Shown piece after piece: positions 36,501 through 45,176 of a stretch of DNA of 64,000 bases (position 1 is the first letter of the stretch; each line of letters begins with the position of its first letter). The stretch comes from Xylophilus sp. GOD-11R (GTDB lineage: Bacteria > Pseudomonadota > Gammaproteobacteria > Burkholderiales > Burkholderiaceae_C). The notes beneath the pieces were generated by a model. The model ran no database searches. It was given only the letters and a program-made list of their open reading frames with translations, and had not been told where the DNA came from. The stretch covers positions 4,712,001 through 4,776,000 of the forward strand of contig NZ_CP137854.1 of the NCBI RefSeq assembly GCF_033546935.1, given 5' to 3'. A program made the translations under genes and the position numbers.

Positions 36501-38369
36501 ACCGCCCAGGCGTATCTGTCTGACCGTGATGCCTATGGCATCCGCCAAAGCTATCGCTACGCCGACAAGCACCCGGACCTGTTCCCCGACGAAGAAGGCG
36601 CAATTCCATTGAGTGCCGAACTGAGCACCCTGCGCGCCCAAGCCCGCGAATGCTTCGACGCGCACCTGGTCCAGCACGCCGACGAGCCCGACTTCCAGCT
36701 GCCCCTCGTCATGCTGGAGTCGCTCAAGGTCGCGCTGCGCACACCCATCGCCGACGACGAGACCGAAATCTGGCTGGCTCGCATCGAAGTGGAGCTCACG
36801 CGCGACGGCCTGCTTTCCGACGGGGCACCCATTGGCGATGCCGCCAGCCTGGGCCTGTCGGCCATGCCTTCGCAGCGCGCTGGTCTGCTCCTGGCCAAGC
36901 AACGCAAGCACGCGGTCGAAATCGAAGAACGCCAACGCGCCATGCGCATCCTGCTCAAGGATCTGCTGGCACTGCAAGCGGGCGACTACGACGCCATCCA
37001 AGACCCGCTGGGCATCATCGAGTCGTCGCTCCAGAGCTTTTCCAAAGCTGGCCACATCTCGCGCCACTATCGCGTCAACAACGACCTGGTTTTCCTCGCA
37101 TTCACCCGCGGCACCGCCCGATTCGCCGGCCAGGTGATCCCGATCACCTGGCGGGGCGCAGCTGCCGCCGTCGTGGTGCTGGCCACCGGCGCGTTGGCCA
37201 TCGCCCAGGCGGTCGACAAAACCGGCGACATCGTGCTGGAAAAGCTCGACCAGGAAGCCATCGACGCCATGGAAGCGCAAGGCATCAAGCCGACGTCGCT
37301 GCAGGCCGACGGCTTTGCGCCCAAATACAGCAGCCTGGCGAGCACCCTCTTCGGCAACACGATGAATGCGGTGCAGCCGGTGACCAATCCGTTAACGTTC
37401 CAGATAGGCTCACAGACCCAGTTCCTGCGCGGCGGCACGGTCCCCAACGACCCGACGCTCCACAGCCTCATCGTGCATTCCGTCCAGGACATGCAGCACT
37501 ATCGCCTGGCCAACAACCACTGGACCGGCGAGGCCGTCGGACCCGACAGCCTGCTGGAGTTCCTGCGCACCAACGCCGGCACGACCCAACTCAAACTGCA
37601 GGTCGACCGCAAGCTCAAGCCGCTGCCTGACGCGGACCTGCTCGACGCCGACGATCGCATCCGCTGGCGCCGTGCGAGAGCGCAGTCCAAACGCGGTTGG
37701 TTCACCCGGCTGGGCAACTACAAACCAAGCCGTTACGTCCGCGACCTGACGTACGCGGTGCGCGGCCGCCACCATTACGACCAGGTGCAGAACGACCTGC
37801 ATCGGCTGGCCGCGGGGCTGACCGTGGCGGGTTATGAACTGGCATCGATGGGCGCCCCGATCGACGCTCCGGTCGAAAGCGAGCTGAGCCCTGGCGTTCG
37901 GCGTTATGTCAGTGCGCTCATCGCCAATCTGCTGCGGCAACCCAACGTGCTGCCCACCCTCTTCCACGACCCGGCGCCAGCCACGGCCCGCGAGCAGCAC
38001 GCGGTGCTGCTGGAGATCGCCGAGCGCAACCCCTGGTACCTGCTGCAGCTGGTGCACATGCACCGGGCCTGGCGGGAGGCCGAGGGCGACGTGGCCGACG
38101 CCCGCAGCCTGGCCATCTTCCAGGAAAGGCTGACCGAGGACATCGAACGCGTCGCCCTGCCCCTGGCCGAGCGCCGCTTGCGGCAGGCCATCGCCCTCTG
38201 CGACGAAATTCCGCTGCCGCCTGGCCAGGAGCAAGAGTTGCGCGACGAGCTGGATCGAACCCGGGAAGACGTCGAGGCCATGTCGCCGGGTCCGGCACGG
38301 CAGCATCTGGAAGACCTCCTGGACCGATTCGCCACGGCGCTGGACCACGCGCAGGCCACGTGGCTCTAG
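33582..38369 (+). CDS. Giant putative type III effector with membrane segments (1595 aa)
   Basis: 1595 aa; I recognise no family. AAGGAG at 33571-33576 fixes the ATG at 33582. The N terminus is rich in Ser, Thr, Pro, Gln and Arg, and its first acidic residue is about position 31, as in secreted effectors. The bulk is alpha-helical with three hydrophobic regions: about residues 483-516, 760-810 (two adjacent spans with Gly/Ala-rich helices) and 1192-1210. The C-terminal 60 residues form an Arg/Glu-rich coiled-coil-like helix. It carries a perfect PIP box upstream, lies opposite to the repair genes and splits helicase from ligase. A membrane-inserting effector or translocated toxin is the best guess. 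Confidence 0.55.
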   Translation: MIRTLPPSTPPQAFPTRTQRSHQSRGSGRSTEGVQTDDQGPHLLVTRFPDKPTAMSSEFAPRSRHANMSSGLPDAMVEHLGGFCGTAVFDIPAELVQKALALQALRTDADADDTTPTELATDRVVAAALAIDSRTKKPTEDDVRTLRTAVRALAAQIDPHWRQLHPVEAQDIDFSTIGLKRKGVNRPLRRIMRNFHSQSAEVSSAVAHVSISMTDVDRRNARICHAARARLPQHAGPHTLETLPAGVTPRDAIVAQLTPALLDDIRDQVLGHIDDAFLTNVRRHAKKAGGALWNAIADDDKELTRTRAQLVSEMLDLGNPQSGLSRALDALAPRLLEHPRLATLRGLERHDTILRIAAETFDQVMQPSAEEAERTADLIIELGEELQRNCDSIHLEAMRRLRRESENLPPDCPSEVVAEMVERATKQTSKQIDTERTRIFDEFRRRNGGEFGCTMLSEQIRENCNIEYYKSLMLPGGVWGTVSRVVLAALAVIKGPAGIAISVAGAALGQYAAAIASQASAGATGAASADLRPFDSAQTIRGMVDPQIYWNQRNLSKTMQKIGQQTLAEYTRPDSPAGLECRCKVHELEVAKGYDLQARHDLAPELFVLAEYADHMMGRDHFGLDNALPPPLRVAALLLEYADELPDLHQLQTPGQPMSEAHRRTVIAALIEAIHRRSENDPVADVETMARRVRDRVDELVQASGLDRQAMADDTTPDIVAMHAGGIEFMALIRLFMSTVGVTEQALFESKGFLSAQYRGLLVSAIVGFVGQILVGIGAVIAIPAAIAHGGPLAGLGAGLFFAALSYGVGSFSRDAGSVAWYHADRRAQSHAIVYGLMRSAHAKPLTGDRNRYRASILKAIHGNHVPLYTRRMTQLAASVRAEWETQLMKGSSRQAQMGFEFLHLLEQTSTARPRPRFAAELAGRSMDAMHEVAAARKHKGVIDTHFAAMDLVSASSDAAQQLLRKPVSAINDTAQAYLSDRDAYGIRQSYRYADKHPDLFPDEEGAIPLSAELSTLRAQARECFDAHLVQHADEPDFQLPLVMLESLKVALRTPIADDETEIWLARIEVELTRDGLLSDGAPIGDAASLGLSAMPSQRAGLLLAKQRKHAVEIEERQRAMRILLKDLLALQAGDYDAIQDPLGIIESSLQSFSKAGHISRHYRVNNDLVFLAFTRGTARFAGQVIPITWRGAAAAVVVLATGALAIAQAVDKTGDIVLEKLDQEAIDAMEAQGIKPTSLQADGFAPKYSSLASTLFGNTMNAVQPVTNPLTFQIGSQTQFLRGGTVPNDPTLHSLIVHSVQDMQHYRLANNHWTGEAVGPDSLLEFLRTNAGTTQLKLQVDRKLKPLPDADLLDADDRIRWRRARAQSKRGWFTRLGNYKPSRYVRDLTYAVRGRHHYDQVQNDLHRLAAGLTVAGYELASMGAPIDAPVESELSPGVRRYVSALIANLLRQPNVLPTLFHDPAPATAREQHAVLLEIAERNPWYLLQLVHMHRAWREAEGDVADARSLAIFQERLTEDIERVALPLAERRLRQAIALCDEIPLPPGQEQELRDELDRTREDVEAMSPGPARQHLEDLLDRFATALDHAQATWL

Positions 38370-38394
38370 CGCTGGCAACGTCCCCGGATGCGGC

Positions 38395-40053
38395 TCACGG
38401 ATCGGAATGGGGCAGCAAGGCCGCCAGCGTCTGCAGGCTGTCGGCCTCTTCCACCGGCTTGTCTTCGCGCCAGCGCAGCATTCTCGGAAAGCGCACCGCA
38501 ATGCCGCTTTTGTGGCGGCTGCTGCGCGAGATGCCCTCGAAGCCCAGCTCGAAGACCAGCGTGGGCTTGACGCTGCGCACCGGGCCGAAGGTCTCCACCG
38601 TGGTTCGGCGGATCACCGCGTCGACCCGGCCCATCTCGGCGTCGGTCAGGCCCGAGTAGGCCTTGGCGAAAGGCACCAGCCGGCGCTCGCCGGTGGCCGC
38701 ATCGGTGTCCCATACGGCGAAGGTGTAGTCGCTGTAGAGACTGGCGCGGCGGCCGTGGCCGCGCTGGGCGTAGATCAGCACCGCGTCGACCGACAGCGGA
38801 TCGATCTTCCACTTCCACCAGGTGCCGACGTCCTTGGTGCGGCCGACGCCGTACTCCGCATCGAGGGCCTTGAGCATCATGCCTTCGACGCCCATCGACC
38901 TCGCCTGTTCGCGCTGCACCGCCAGGTCGGCCCAGTCGGCGCCAAACAGCAACGGGCTGGGCACCAGTTGCGGATGCGTCGTGCGGGCGACGAGCGCGTC
39001 GAGCCGTGCGCGGCGCTCCTGTTGCGGCAGACGGCGCAGATCCTGGCCGTTTTCTTCCAGCAGGTCGTAGGCCAGCAGCACCACCGGCAATTCGCGCAAC
39101 ATCTTCGGCCCGATCGTCTTGCGGCCGATGCGTTTCTGCAGCTCGGCGAAAGGTTGTACCCGGTCGTCGCGCCACACCACGATCTCGCCGTCGATCACCG
39201 TGCCGTCGGCCAGCGCCCCCCCGAGAGCGCGCAGCTCGGGATAACGGTCGGTCACCAGTTCCTCGCCGCGCGACCAGATCCACACATCGCCCGCGCGCCG
39301 CACTAACTGGGCACGGATGCCGTCCCATTTCCACTCCACCTGCCATCGTTGGGGTGGCCCCAGCGTGGCATCGAATTGCGCCACCGGCAGCGCCAGCGGA
39401 TGGGCCAGGAAGAAGGGATACGGATGGCCGCCGGTTTGCGCCTCGGACTCGCCCGGCGTGGCCGGTGCGATGAGCCGCCGGTAGTCGTCGGCATCGGGCA
39501 GGCCGCCGATGGCGGTGTAGCCGATCAAGCGCTGCGCCACCTGCTTCGGGTCGAGCCCGCCGATCGCCGCCAGCGCCTGTGTCACTTGCAGCCGCGACAC
39601 CCCCACCCGGAAGCTGCCGGTGATCAGCTTGAAATACACCAGGCGGTCGGCTGGATCGAGCAAGGCCCATTGGGCCCGCAGCACGTCGGGCAACTGTTCA
39701 GGCGGCGTCTTGCGCAGCGGCAGCAGGTGCTGACGCATCCATTGCGCCAGACCCAGATCGTGCTCGCCGGGCGGCGGCGGCGGCAACAACAGCGAGATGG
39801 TTTCGGCGAGGTCGCCGACCGCGTCGTAGCTCTCTGCGAACAACCACTCCGGCAAGCCGGCGGCATCGCGAGCGAGCTCGCGCAGCAGCCGGGTCGCCAC
39901 CAGCTGGCGCGGCTTGCCGCCGGCCAGGAAATACACCGCCCAGGCAGCGTCCTGCGCGGGTGCCGCCGAGAGATAAGCCTGCAGCGCCGCCTGCTTGGCC
40001 AGCGTGGACGTGGTGGCGTCGAGGGCACGGTAGAGCGCGGCGAAGGCCTTCAT
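38395..40053 (-). CDS. ATP-dependent DNA ligase (ligase-associated repair set)
   Basis: 552 aa from the ATG complementary to 40051-40053. The N-terminal DNA-binding domain (residues 1-190) is followed by the adenylation domain with the catalytic Lys at about 242 in EWKWDGIRAQL. Then come DGEIVVWRDD, LLAYDLLE, GVEGMMLKALD (motif IV) and WWKWK (motif V), and an OB-fold C-terminal part with FELGFEGI and RFPRML. It seals nicks using ATP, separately from the NAD-dependent LigA. Its start overlaps the exonuclease stop by 4 bases, so the two are translationally coupled. Confidence 0.95.
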   Translation of the reverse strand: MKAFAALYRALDATTSTLAKQAALQAYLSAAPAQDAAWAVYFLAGGKPRQLVATRLLRELARDAAGLPEWLFAESYDAVGDLAETISLLLPPPPPGEHDLGLAQWMRQHLLPLRKTPPEQLPDVLRAQWALLDPADRLVYFKLITGSFRVGVSRLQVTQALAAIGGLDPKQVAQRLIGYTAIGGLPDADDYRRLIAPATPGESEAQTGGHPYPFFLAHPLALPVAQFDATLGPPQRWQVEWKWDGIRAQLVRRAGDVWIWSRGEELVTDRYPELRALGGALADGTVIDGEIVVWRDDRVQPFAELQKRIGRKTIGPKMLRELPVVLLAYDLLEENGQDLRRLPQQERRARLDALVARTTHPQLVPSPLLFGADWADLAVQREQARSMGVEGMMLKALDAEYGVGRTKDVGTWWKWKIDPLSVDAVLIYAQRGHGRRASLYSDYTFAVWDTDAATGERRLVPFAKAYSGLTDAEMGRVDAVIRRTTVETFGPVRSVKPTLVFELGFEGISRSSRHKSGIAVRFPRMLRWREDKPVEEADSLQTLAALLPHSDP

Positions 40054-41066
40054 GCGGGCGCCTCCGCCGTCGCTTCCGCATCCTCGTCGCCGTACTCGGT
40101 CTTGAACGACCGGGCATCCAGTCCCTGTTCGGCCAGCCAGCGCACCATCACCGCCACGCTGCCGTGGGTGACGTAGACGCATTCGGCACCGGTCGCGCCG
40201 ATCGCCTTCTGCAGGCCGGGCCAGTCGGCGTGGTCGGACATGACGAAGCCCTTGTCCACGCCGCGCCGCCGGCGTGTGCCACGCAGTTGCATCCAGCCGC
40301 TGGCGAAGCCGTCGGAATAGCCGGGAAAGCGGCGCATCCACGGCGTGCTCTGGGCCGAGGGCGGCGCCAGCACCAGCGCGGTTTTGAGCAGGGCGGCGTT
40401 CACGCTTTCGTCGCTCACCCGCCGGGTGTCGGGCAGGCGCACGCCGGCTGCGCGGTAGACGGCATTGAGCGGCTCGACCGCGCCGTGCACGACGATCGGG
40501 CCGATGCTCGCATCCACGCCATGCAGCACGCGCTGGGCCTTGCCGAAGGCATAGCAGAACAGTACTGAGGGCCGCCCGGCCGCGGCATTGGCGCGCCACC
40601 AGGCGTCGATCTCGGCGAACAGCTCGGGCTGCGAGGGCCAGCGGTAGATGGGCAGGCCGAAGGTGGATTCGGTGATGAAGGTGTCGCAGCGCACCGGCTC
40701 GAAGGGCGCGCAGGTGCCGTCGTCCTCGAGCTTGTAGTCGCCCGAAGCCACCCACACCCGGCCGCCGTGCTCCAGCCGCACCTGCGCCGATCCCAGCACA
40801 TGGCCGGCTGGATGCAGCGAGATGCGCACGCCATGGTGTTCTACGGTTTCGCCGTAGGGCAAGGTCTGCAGCGGTATGTCCGCGCCGAGCCGGGCGCGCA
40901 AGGTGCCTTCGCTGTCGGTGTGCGCCAGGTAGTGGCCGTGGCCGACGCGGGCGTGGTCGGAATGGGCGTGCGTGATGACCGCGCGCTCGACCGGCCGCCA
41001 GGGATCGATGTAGAAGTCGCCAGCAGTGCAATAGAGGCCTTCCGGCCGGGCGACGATGAGTTCCAT
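40050..41066 (-). CDS. Ligase-associated DNA damage response exonuclease (MBL/beta-CASP fold)
   Basis: 338 aa from the ATG complementary to 41064-41066. The metal-binding motif HAHSDH is at residues 33-38, with LHPAGHVLGSAQV, VASGDYKLED, FITESTFGLP and a C-terminal SDHADW and THG. These match the metallo-beta-lactamase/beta-CASP nuclease of the repair set, related to Pso2/Artemis enzymes. It is the first gene of the exonuclease-ligase pair. The helicase and PdeM follow on the same strand after the insertion of the 1595-aa gene. Confidence 0.92.
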   Translation of the reverse strand: MELIVARPEGLYCTAGDFYIDPWRPVERAVITHAHSDHARVGHGHYLAHTDSEGTLRARLGADIPLQTLPYGETVEHHGVRISLHPAGHVLGSAQVRLEHGGRVWVASGDYKLEDDGTCAPFEPVRCDTFITESTFGLPIYRWPSQPELFAEIDAWWRANAAAGRPSVLFCYAFGKAQRVLHGVDASIGPIVVHGAVEPLNAVYRAAGVRLPDTRRVSDESVNAALLKTALVLAPPSAQSTPWMRRFPGYSDGFASGWMQLRGTRRRRGVDKGFVMSDHADWPGLQKAIGATGAECVYVTHGSVAVMVRWLAEQGLDARSFKTEYGDEDAEATAEAPA

Positions 41067-41300
41067 GGAGCGTGTCGGGTGCGTCGTTGGGGCTTTGCCG
41101 CAGGTTAGCCAGCCTGCGCGGGCGGCTTGCAACAAATTCCCGTCGACGGAGCGGTCAGCGTCACTGCGAGAGCTGCGATGGTCGCGGCGGTTGTAACCGC
41201 ACGCTCGTCTGCTCCAATCCCTTCAGGTCCTTTCAGGCCTTTTGAAGTTCAGCAGCCTGGGGTTGGCGGCCAGCGGCAGATCCTGGCGCGGGGCCGGCCG

Positions 41301-42721
41301 TTACGGTTGCGAAGGCTGCCTCACCTGTGACGACGGCGCCCATTCGATCATCCGCTCGAGTTCTGCGCGCATTTCCGACGGCGCGAGGCGGACCTTCAAG
41401 CTCAGATTGGCGAGGAATTGGCGCAACCGGCCTCGCACCTCGATCACCAGCGGTGCGTGCTGTGCCAACAAGGCGATCGCGGCGCCGATGTGCTCCGGCG
41501 GCAAGGGAAGGATCGCCAGGTCCGCCGAAAGCTTGTCGAGCACATACTTGCGGTACGTTTGGTCAGGCGGCAGCGACGCAGCCCTCGCGACGATTTTTGC
41601 GAATCGATCCACGATCGGCGGTGGCGGCATCAACGGCAACAGGCAGGCGATGTTGTAGAGGTACTCGCTGTGATCATTCGCGTCGCTCGGCGGACTGTGG
41701 AGGAGCCGGTCGATGAAGTAGCCGCGCTCGGTCAGGCCAAGCGGTGCCATCTGGTCGGTCACGATGTGCACAAAGGTGGGGCCGTGCGGAGTGACGGTGT
41801 CGGCCAATGAAGCAATCGGCAGACTGGCGACACGGTCCATCAGTAGCTGCCGGACTTCCTTCCAGGGACGGCCCGTGAGCCGCTCCCACTCGTCGAACGT
41901 ATCGGTCACCTGGCGGATCAGCGCCTGGCGCGCCTGGAGCGGAAGATGCTGTGCTTGCTTCAGGCATGCGTCCACCACCAGATGCAACTGATTGCCCGGC
42001 GCCGCGAGCGGTGCCCCGTCGTGCAGGCGCAAGCCGACAAACATCATCGCTTCGCTTAGCGCCTTCAGGCGGTCTTCGGCCAGCAGGGCCGGCACCTCGC
42101 TGTGCACCCGGTCCGCCAATTCGCCAGCGTCCGTGGTTCGTTTCGTGGCCATGGCAAATCGCAGAAAACCGCATTTGCTGACGATGCGCGAGGCTTGCTA
42201 GGGGGCATCTCCTGCGCAACCTCCAGGCATCGGTCCACCATCGCGTCGACGCGCTGCCTGTCGTCAGACGAAGCCCGCCCGTGCATTCGACTCCGGAGCA
42301 CGCACAAGACTCCGTGGATCGGCCGGTGCCGCGTGGAGCGATGCAATTCGATCGCTTCGTCCAGGAACGCCTCGAGTTCGTCGAGTGACCCGGCTTCTTC
42401 GACAAGCACCGACAGCGCTGCCGCCGAACGTTCCGGTGTCGGTACGACCGACGGATCGAACGCGTTGGCGTACAGGCCAATGTGGCGCGGCGTGAGGTAA
42501 CGCGTGATATCGGCCTGCACCTCGGGCGGCAGGCCGGTCAGTTCGCGGGGTCGGGTGGGCTGTCGGGCCGACAGGGCGGACAGGTCAGCGCCGTGGGCCG
42601 CCGGAACCGGTTGCGGCGTGTGCGCGGCAGCAGTGTCGGCAGCCGTGCGCTGCCGCAGACGGTCTGCCGCGACGCGGGAGGCGGTCCTGGACGGCGGGGA
42701 AGTCGATGGAAAGGGCAGCAT
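41301..42721 (-). pseudogene. Family B effector-like gene with one-base frameshift
   Basis: The start at 42721 (MLPFPSTSPPSRT) corresponds to MLPSPSASPP of the intact paralogue next door. The first frame runs through LPPEVQADITRYLTPRHIGLYANAFD (F-box-like core) to EVAQEMPPSK, then diverges. The paralogue sequence resumes in another frame as RIVSKCGFLRFAM...DAGELADRV and continues to the end (stop at 41301). Aligning the bases with the paralogue shows one base missing beside a run of five G (42201-42205, plus strand). All other regions stay in frame, so the break is recent, or a programmed slip, or a sequencing error. The intact product would be about 474 aa. Confidence 0.7.
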
Positions 42722-42787
42722 GTGGGCGACCGGAGTGGGCAATTCGTCCATGGTCGCGCCAGGAGCGCCGGCCGTGCCGTGTCGTTG

Positions 42788-42811
42788 CGCAACGCGCGCG
42801 CTGGCGGCGAA
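42788..42811 (-). promoter_or_regulatory. Degenerate PIP-like box (family B, broken copy)
   Basis: On the minus strand TTCG (42811-42808), 16 bases, TGCG (42791-42788): one mismatch to the consensus. It ends 66 bases before the start at 42721. The intact paralogue has the same element at almost the same distance. Confidence 0.3.
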
Positions 42812-42824
42812 TCGGGCGCTCAGG

Positions 42825-44249
42825 TCAAGGCGGCGTTTGCGAAGACACCTCGCCATCGATCATCTGCCCTAGCTCGGCTTGTAATGCGGGCGTGACCAGA
42901 CAAAGCAGGATGCGCAACCGGGCCCGGAATTCGCCAAGCTGGCGTGCCGACTGGAGCACCAGCGGCGCCTGCTGCGCGAGCAACACCATCGCCACGTCGA
43001 AATCGAAGTTCGAGAGGGCAAGGGAGGGCAGATCCGTCCCCAGCTTGTCGAGAATACGTTTGCGATAGCGCTGATGGCTCGGCAGCGTCTCGGCGGTCAC
43101 GGCGATGTTCGCCAATCGATCCACGACCTGGTCGGGAGGCAACATCCGCAGCAGACACGCAATATTGAAAAGGGATTCGCTGTGATCGTCCGTTTCGCGG
43201 GGCGGGTTATCGATGAGCTGGTCGATGAAGGCCCCGCGTTCGGCCATCGGAGCCAGCGCCAGCAGGTCGGCCACGATGCGAACGAAGGTCGATCCATGCG
43301 GCGTTACCGCACGGGGCAGGGACGCCACCGGCAGCGCGGCAATACGGCTCATGAGGGGTTGGTCGACCTCCGGCCAGGGGCCGCCCATGCGCTGCTGCCA
43401 CTCGCCGACCGTGCCGGTGACATGCCGGATCAGTTCTTCACGCTGTTCCAGCGCAAGGAGGTCGGACTGCTCCAGGCAGGCATTGACCACCAGGTGAAGC
43501 TGCTTGCCGGGCGTTGTGTGCGGTGCCCCCAGGTGCAGATGGAAGCCGACGAACATCATGGCTTCGCGCAATGCGCGCAGGCGGTCTCCGGCCAGAAGTC
43601 GCCGCACGTCGTTGCGCACCCGCGCCGCCAATTCGAGCGCATCGCCGGTCTGTTTCGTGGTCGAGGCAAAACGCAGGAAGCCGCATTTACGGACGATGCG
43701 CACGGCTTGGAAGGGCGGCATCTCCCGGGCGAGCTCCAGGCAACGGTCCACGAGCGCTTCGACGCGCGCCCGCTCGTCCGGCATGAGCCGCCAGGACAGC
43801 TTGTCCCTGAGCAGGCACAACGCGGCGTGAACGGGCGCGTGCCGCGTGCATGGGTGAAGCTCGGCCGCTTCCCCCACGCAGGCTTCCAGCTCCTTGAGCG
43901 ACCGGGCCTCTGCGACGCGCACGCACATCGCCGCGGCTGAACGTTCCGGTGCCGGCACGACCGATGGATCGAACGCGTCGGCATAAAGGCAGATGTGGCG
44001 TGGCGCGAGATACCGCGTGATTTCGACCTGTACTTCCGCCGGCAAGGACCTCAGCTCGGCCCGTCGGGCCTTGTGCAAGTCCAGCAAGGCGGACAGCTCG
44101 GATCCGTGGGTTGCAGGATCTGCTGGTGTTGCCGGTACGACAGAGGTGCCGGCATCCGTGCGCAGGCGCTTTCCGTTGGTGTCGACGAAACTGATGGTCG
44201 CAGCGGTGTTGGAGCCACAAGGCGGCGAGGCCGATGGAGAGGGCAGCAT
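42825..44249 (-). CDS. Putative type III effector, helical-repeat family B, intact copy
   Basis: 474 aa from the ATG complementary to 44247-44249; the frame is open 25 codons further upstream, but the MLPSPSASPP start is shared with the paralogues. The first acidic residue is Asp 23. Residues about 66-92 (LRSLPAEVQVEITRYLAPRHI) resemble an F-box core. The rest is alpha-helical: CLYADAFDPSVVPAPERSAAA, LRALREAMMFVGFHLHLGAP, MSRIAALPVASLPRAVTPHG and FNIACLLRMLPPDQVVDRLA. It is clearly homologous to the frameshifted gene downstream (same order) and to the C-terminal fragment upstream. No database family is recognised. Virulence function is inferred from N terminus and upstream element only. Confidence 0.55.
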   Translation of the reverse strand: MLPSPSASPPCGSNTAATISFVDTNGKRLRTDAGTSVVPATPADPATHGSELSALLDLHKARRAELRSLPAEVQVEITRYLAPRHICLYADAFDPSVVPAPERSAAAMCVRVAEARSLKELEACVGEAAELHPCTRHAPVHAALCLLRDKLSWRLMPDERARVEALVDRCLELAREMPPFQAVRIVRKCGFLRFASTTKQTGDALELAARVRNDVRRLLAGDRLRALREAMMFVGFHLHLGAPHTTPGKQLHLVVNACLEQSDLLALEQREELIRHVTGTVGEWQQRMGGPWPEVDQPLMSRIAALPVASLPRAVTPHGSTFVRIVADLLALAPMAERGAFIDQLIDNPPRETDDHSESLFNIACLLRMLPPDQVVDRLANIAVTAETLPSHQRYRKRILDKLGTDLPSLALSNFDFDVAMVLLAQQAPLVLQSARQLGEFRARLRILLCLVTPALQAELGQMIDGEVSSQTPP

Positions 44250-44315
44250 GCGAACGAATCGAGTTGAGCGATCGGTCCATGCTCGCGCTTGTAGCGTCAG
44301 CCTTGACGGCGCGTT

Positions 44316-44340
44316 GCGCAACACCTGTGGTGGCGACGAA
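44316..44340 (-). promoter_or_regulatory. Degenerate PIP-like box (family B, intact copy)
   Basis: On the minus strand TTCG (44340-44337), 16 bases, TGCG (44320-44317). It ends 67 bases before the start at 44249, the same layout as the broken paralogue. The two upstream regions are homologous, so they are not independent evidence. Confidence 0.3.
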
Positions 44341-44515
44341 TCGAATGCGCGGATCTGGCTACCAAGGCCGCTCGTTGGCCGATCGTGGATCGTCGGGTAC
44401 GCGCGGAACCTGCGGTCTCACGGAGGGGCCAAAGGCAAGGATGACGTTGACGCGCTGCTCCTTGCCTGGCCCGGCACGCGCCGTGTGCGAATCGCTTGCC
44501 GTTGCGCTTGGCCGG

Positions 44516-45055
44516 TCAGGCGGTCGGCCCGGTGCGCGCCTGCTCGAGCATTTGCGTCAAGGCAGCGCGCTCCGGCCACGGCGCCAGGCAGACCAGAGCA
44601 GCTAGGTCGTCGAGGTAGTCGAACAGGTCCTCCCGCGCCATCAGGATCTGTTGCGCGGCCTGCAGAAGCATCTCGATAGCCGGTCCCACATGGCCTGGCG
44701 GCAAACGCCGGAAGGTCCTCGCCGACACCAGCCCTCGCAGTACATCGGCGCCGTCCCGATCGCCAGGAGGAAGCTGGGCGGCCCACTCGGTGAGGCGGGT
44801 GAGCCGGAGCAAGCACTGCGCGCCGGGCAGCATGGGCAGCAATGCGCCGAGGTTGACCAACGCGATGTATCGCGCGGCCGGCCGCTCTGGCAGGGTCGTC
44901 ATCAAATCGTCGAAGAATGCAGCGCGCTCGCCTAACGGAAGTCGCGCCAGCAGGCGGCTCACGATGCGGACGAAGGCATCGTCGGTCGAGGCGACGGCCG
45001 CATGCAGCGAAGTGACGGGCAAACGAGCGATCTCGGCCATCATCGCCTGGTCGAT
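44516..45055 (-). pseudogene. C-terminal fragment of a third family B gene
   Basis: About 180 codons align with the C-terminal half of family B: QAMMAEIARLPVTSLHAAVAS with FVRIVSRLLARLPLGERAAFF corresponds to MSRIAALPVASLPRAVTPHG and the residues after it. A following LGALLPMLPGAQCLLRL matches IACLLRMLPPDQVVDRL. There is no F-box-like N-terminal half. Further upstream the reading is unrelated and runs into the 680-aa gene. It is therefore a truncated relic between two effector-like genes. Confidence 0.6.
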
Positions 45056-45176
45056 CTGGAACGCTTGTGCGCTGCGGTCGTCGCCATGCAGGAGATCGAA
45101 GGGAAAACAGGGACGAACATGCGAACCACTGGGGTGACGGAATCCCCATGCTCGCTCCACCGGCCTCGGGTGCGGA

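Noticed and set aside
34794..37280. Long minus-strand open frame over the 1595-aa gene
   Set aside because: Composition is typical of a GC-rich shadow frame. The plus frame has the ribosome-binding site, the PIP box and regular helical sequence.
33582..38369. RTX, Tc or polymorphic toxin identity for the 1595-aa protein
   Set aside because: No RTX nonapeptides, RHS/YD repeats or PAAR-like region could be seen; the type III idea is kept because of the N terminus and upstream box.
41067..41300. Gap between the exonuclease and family B genes
   Set aside because: No open frame with support, no TTCG pair with correct spacing, and no hairpin with a T tract was found.
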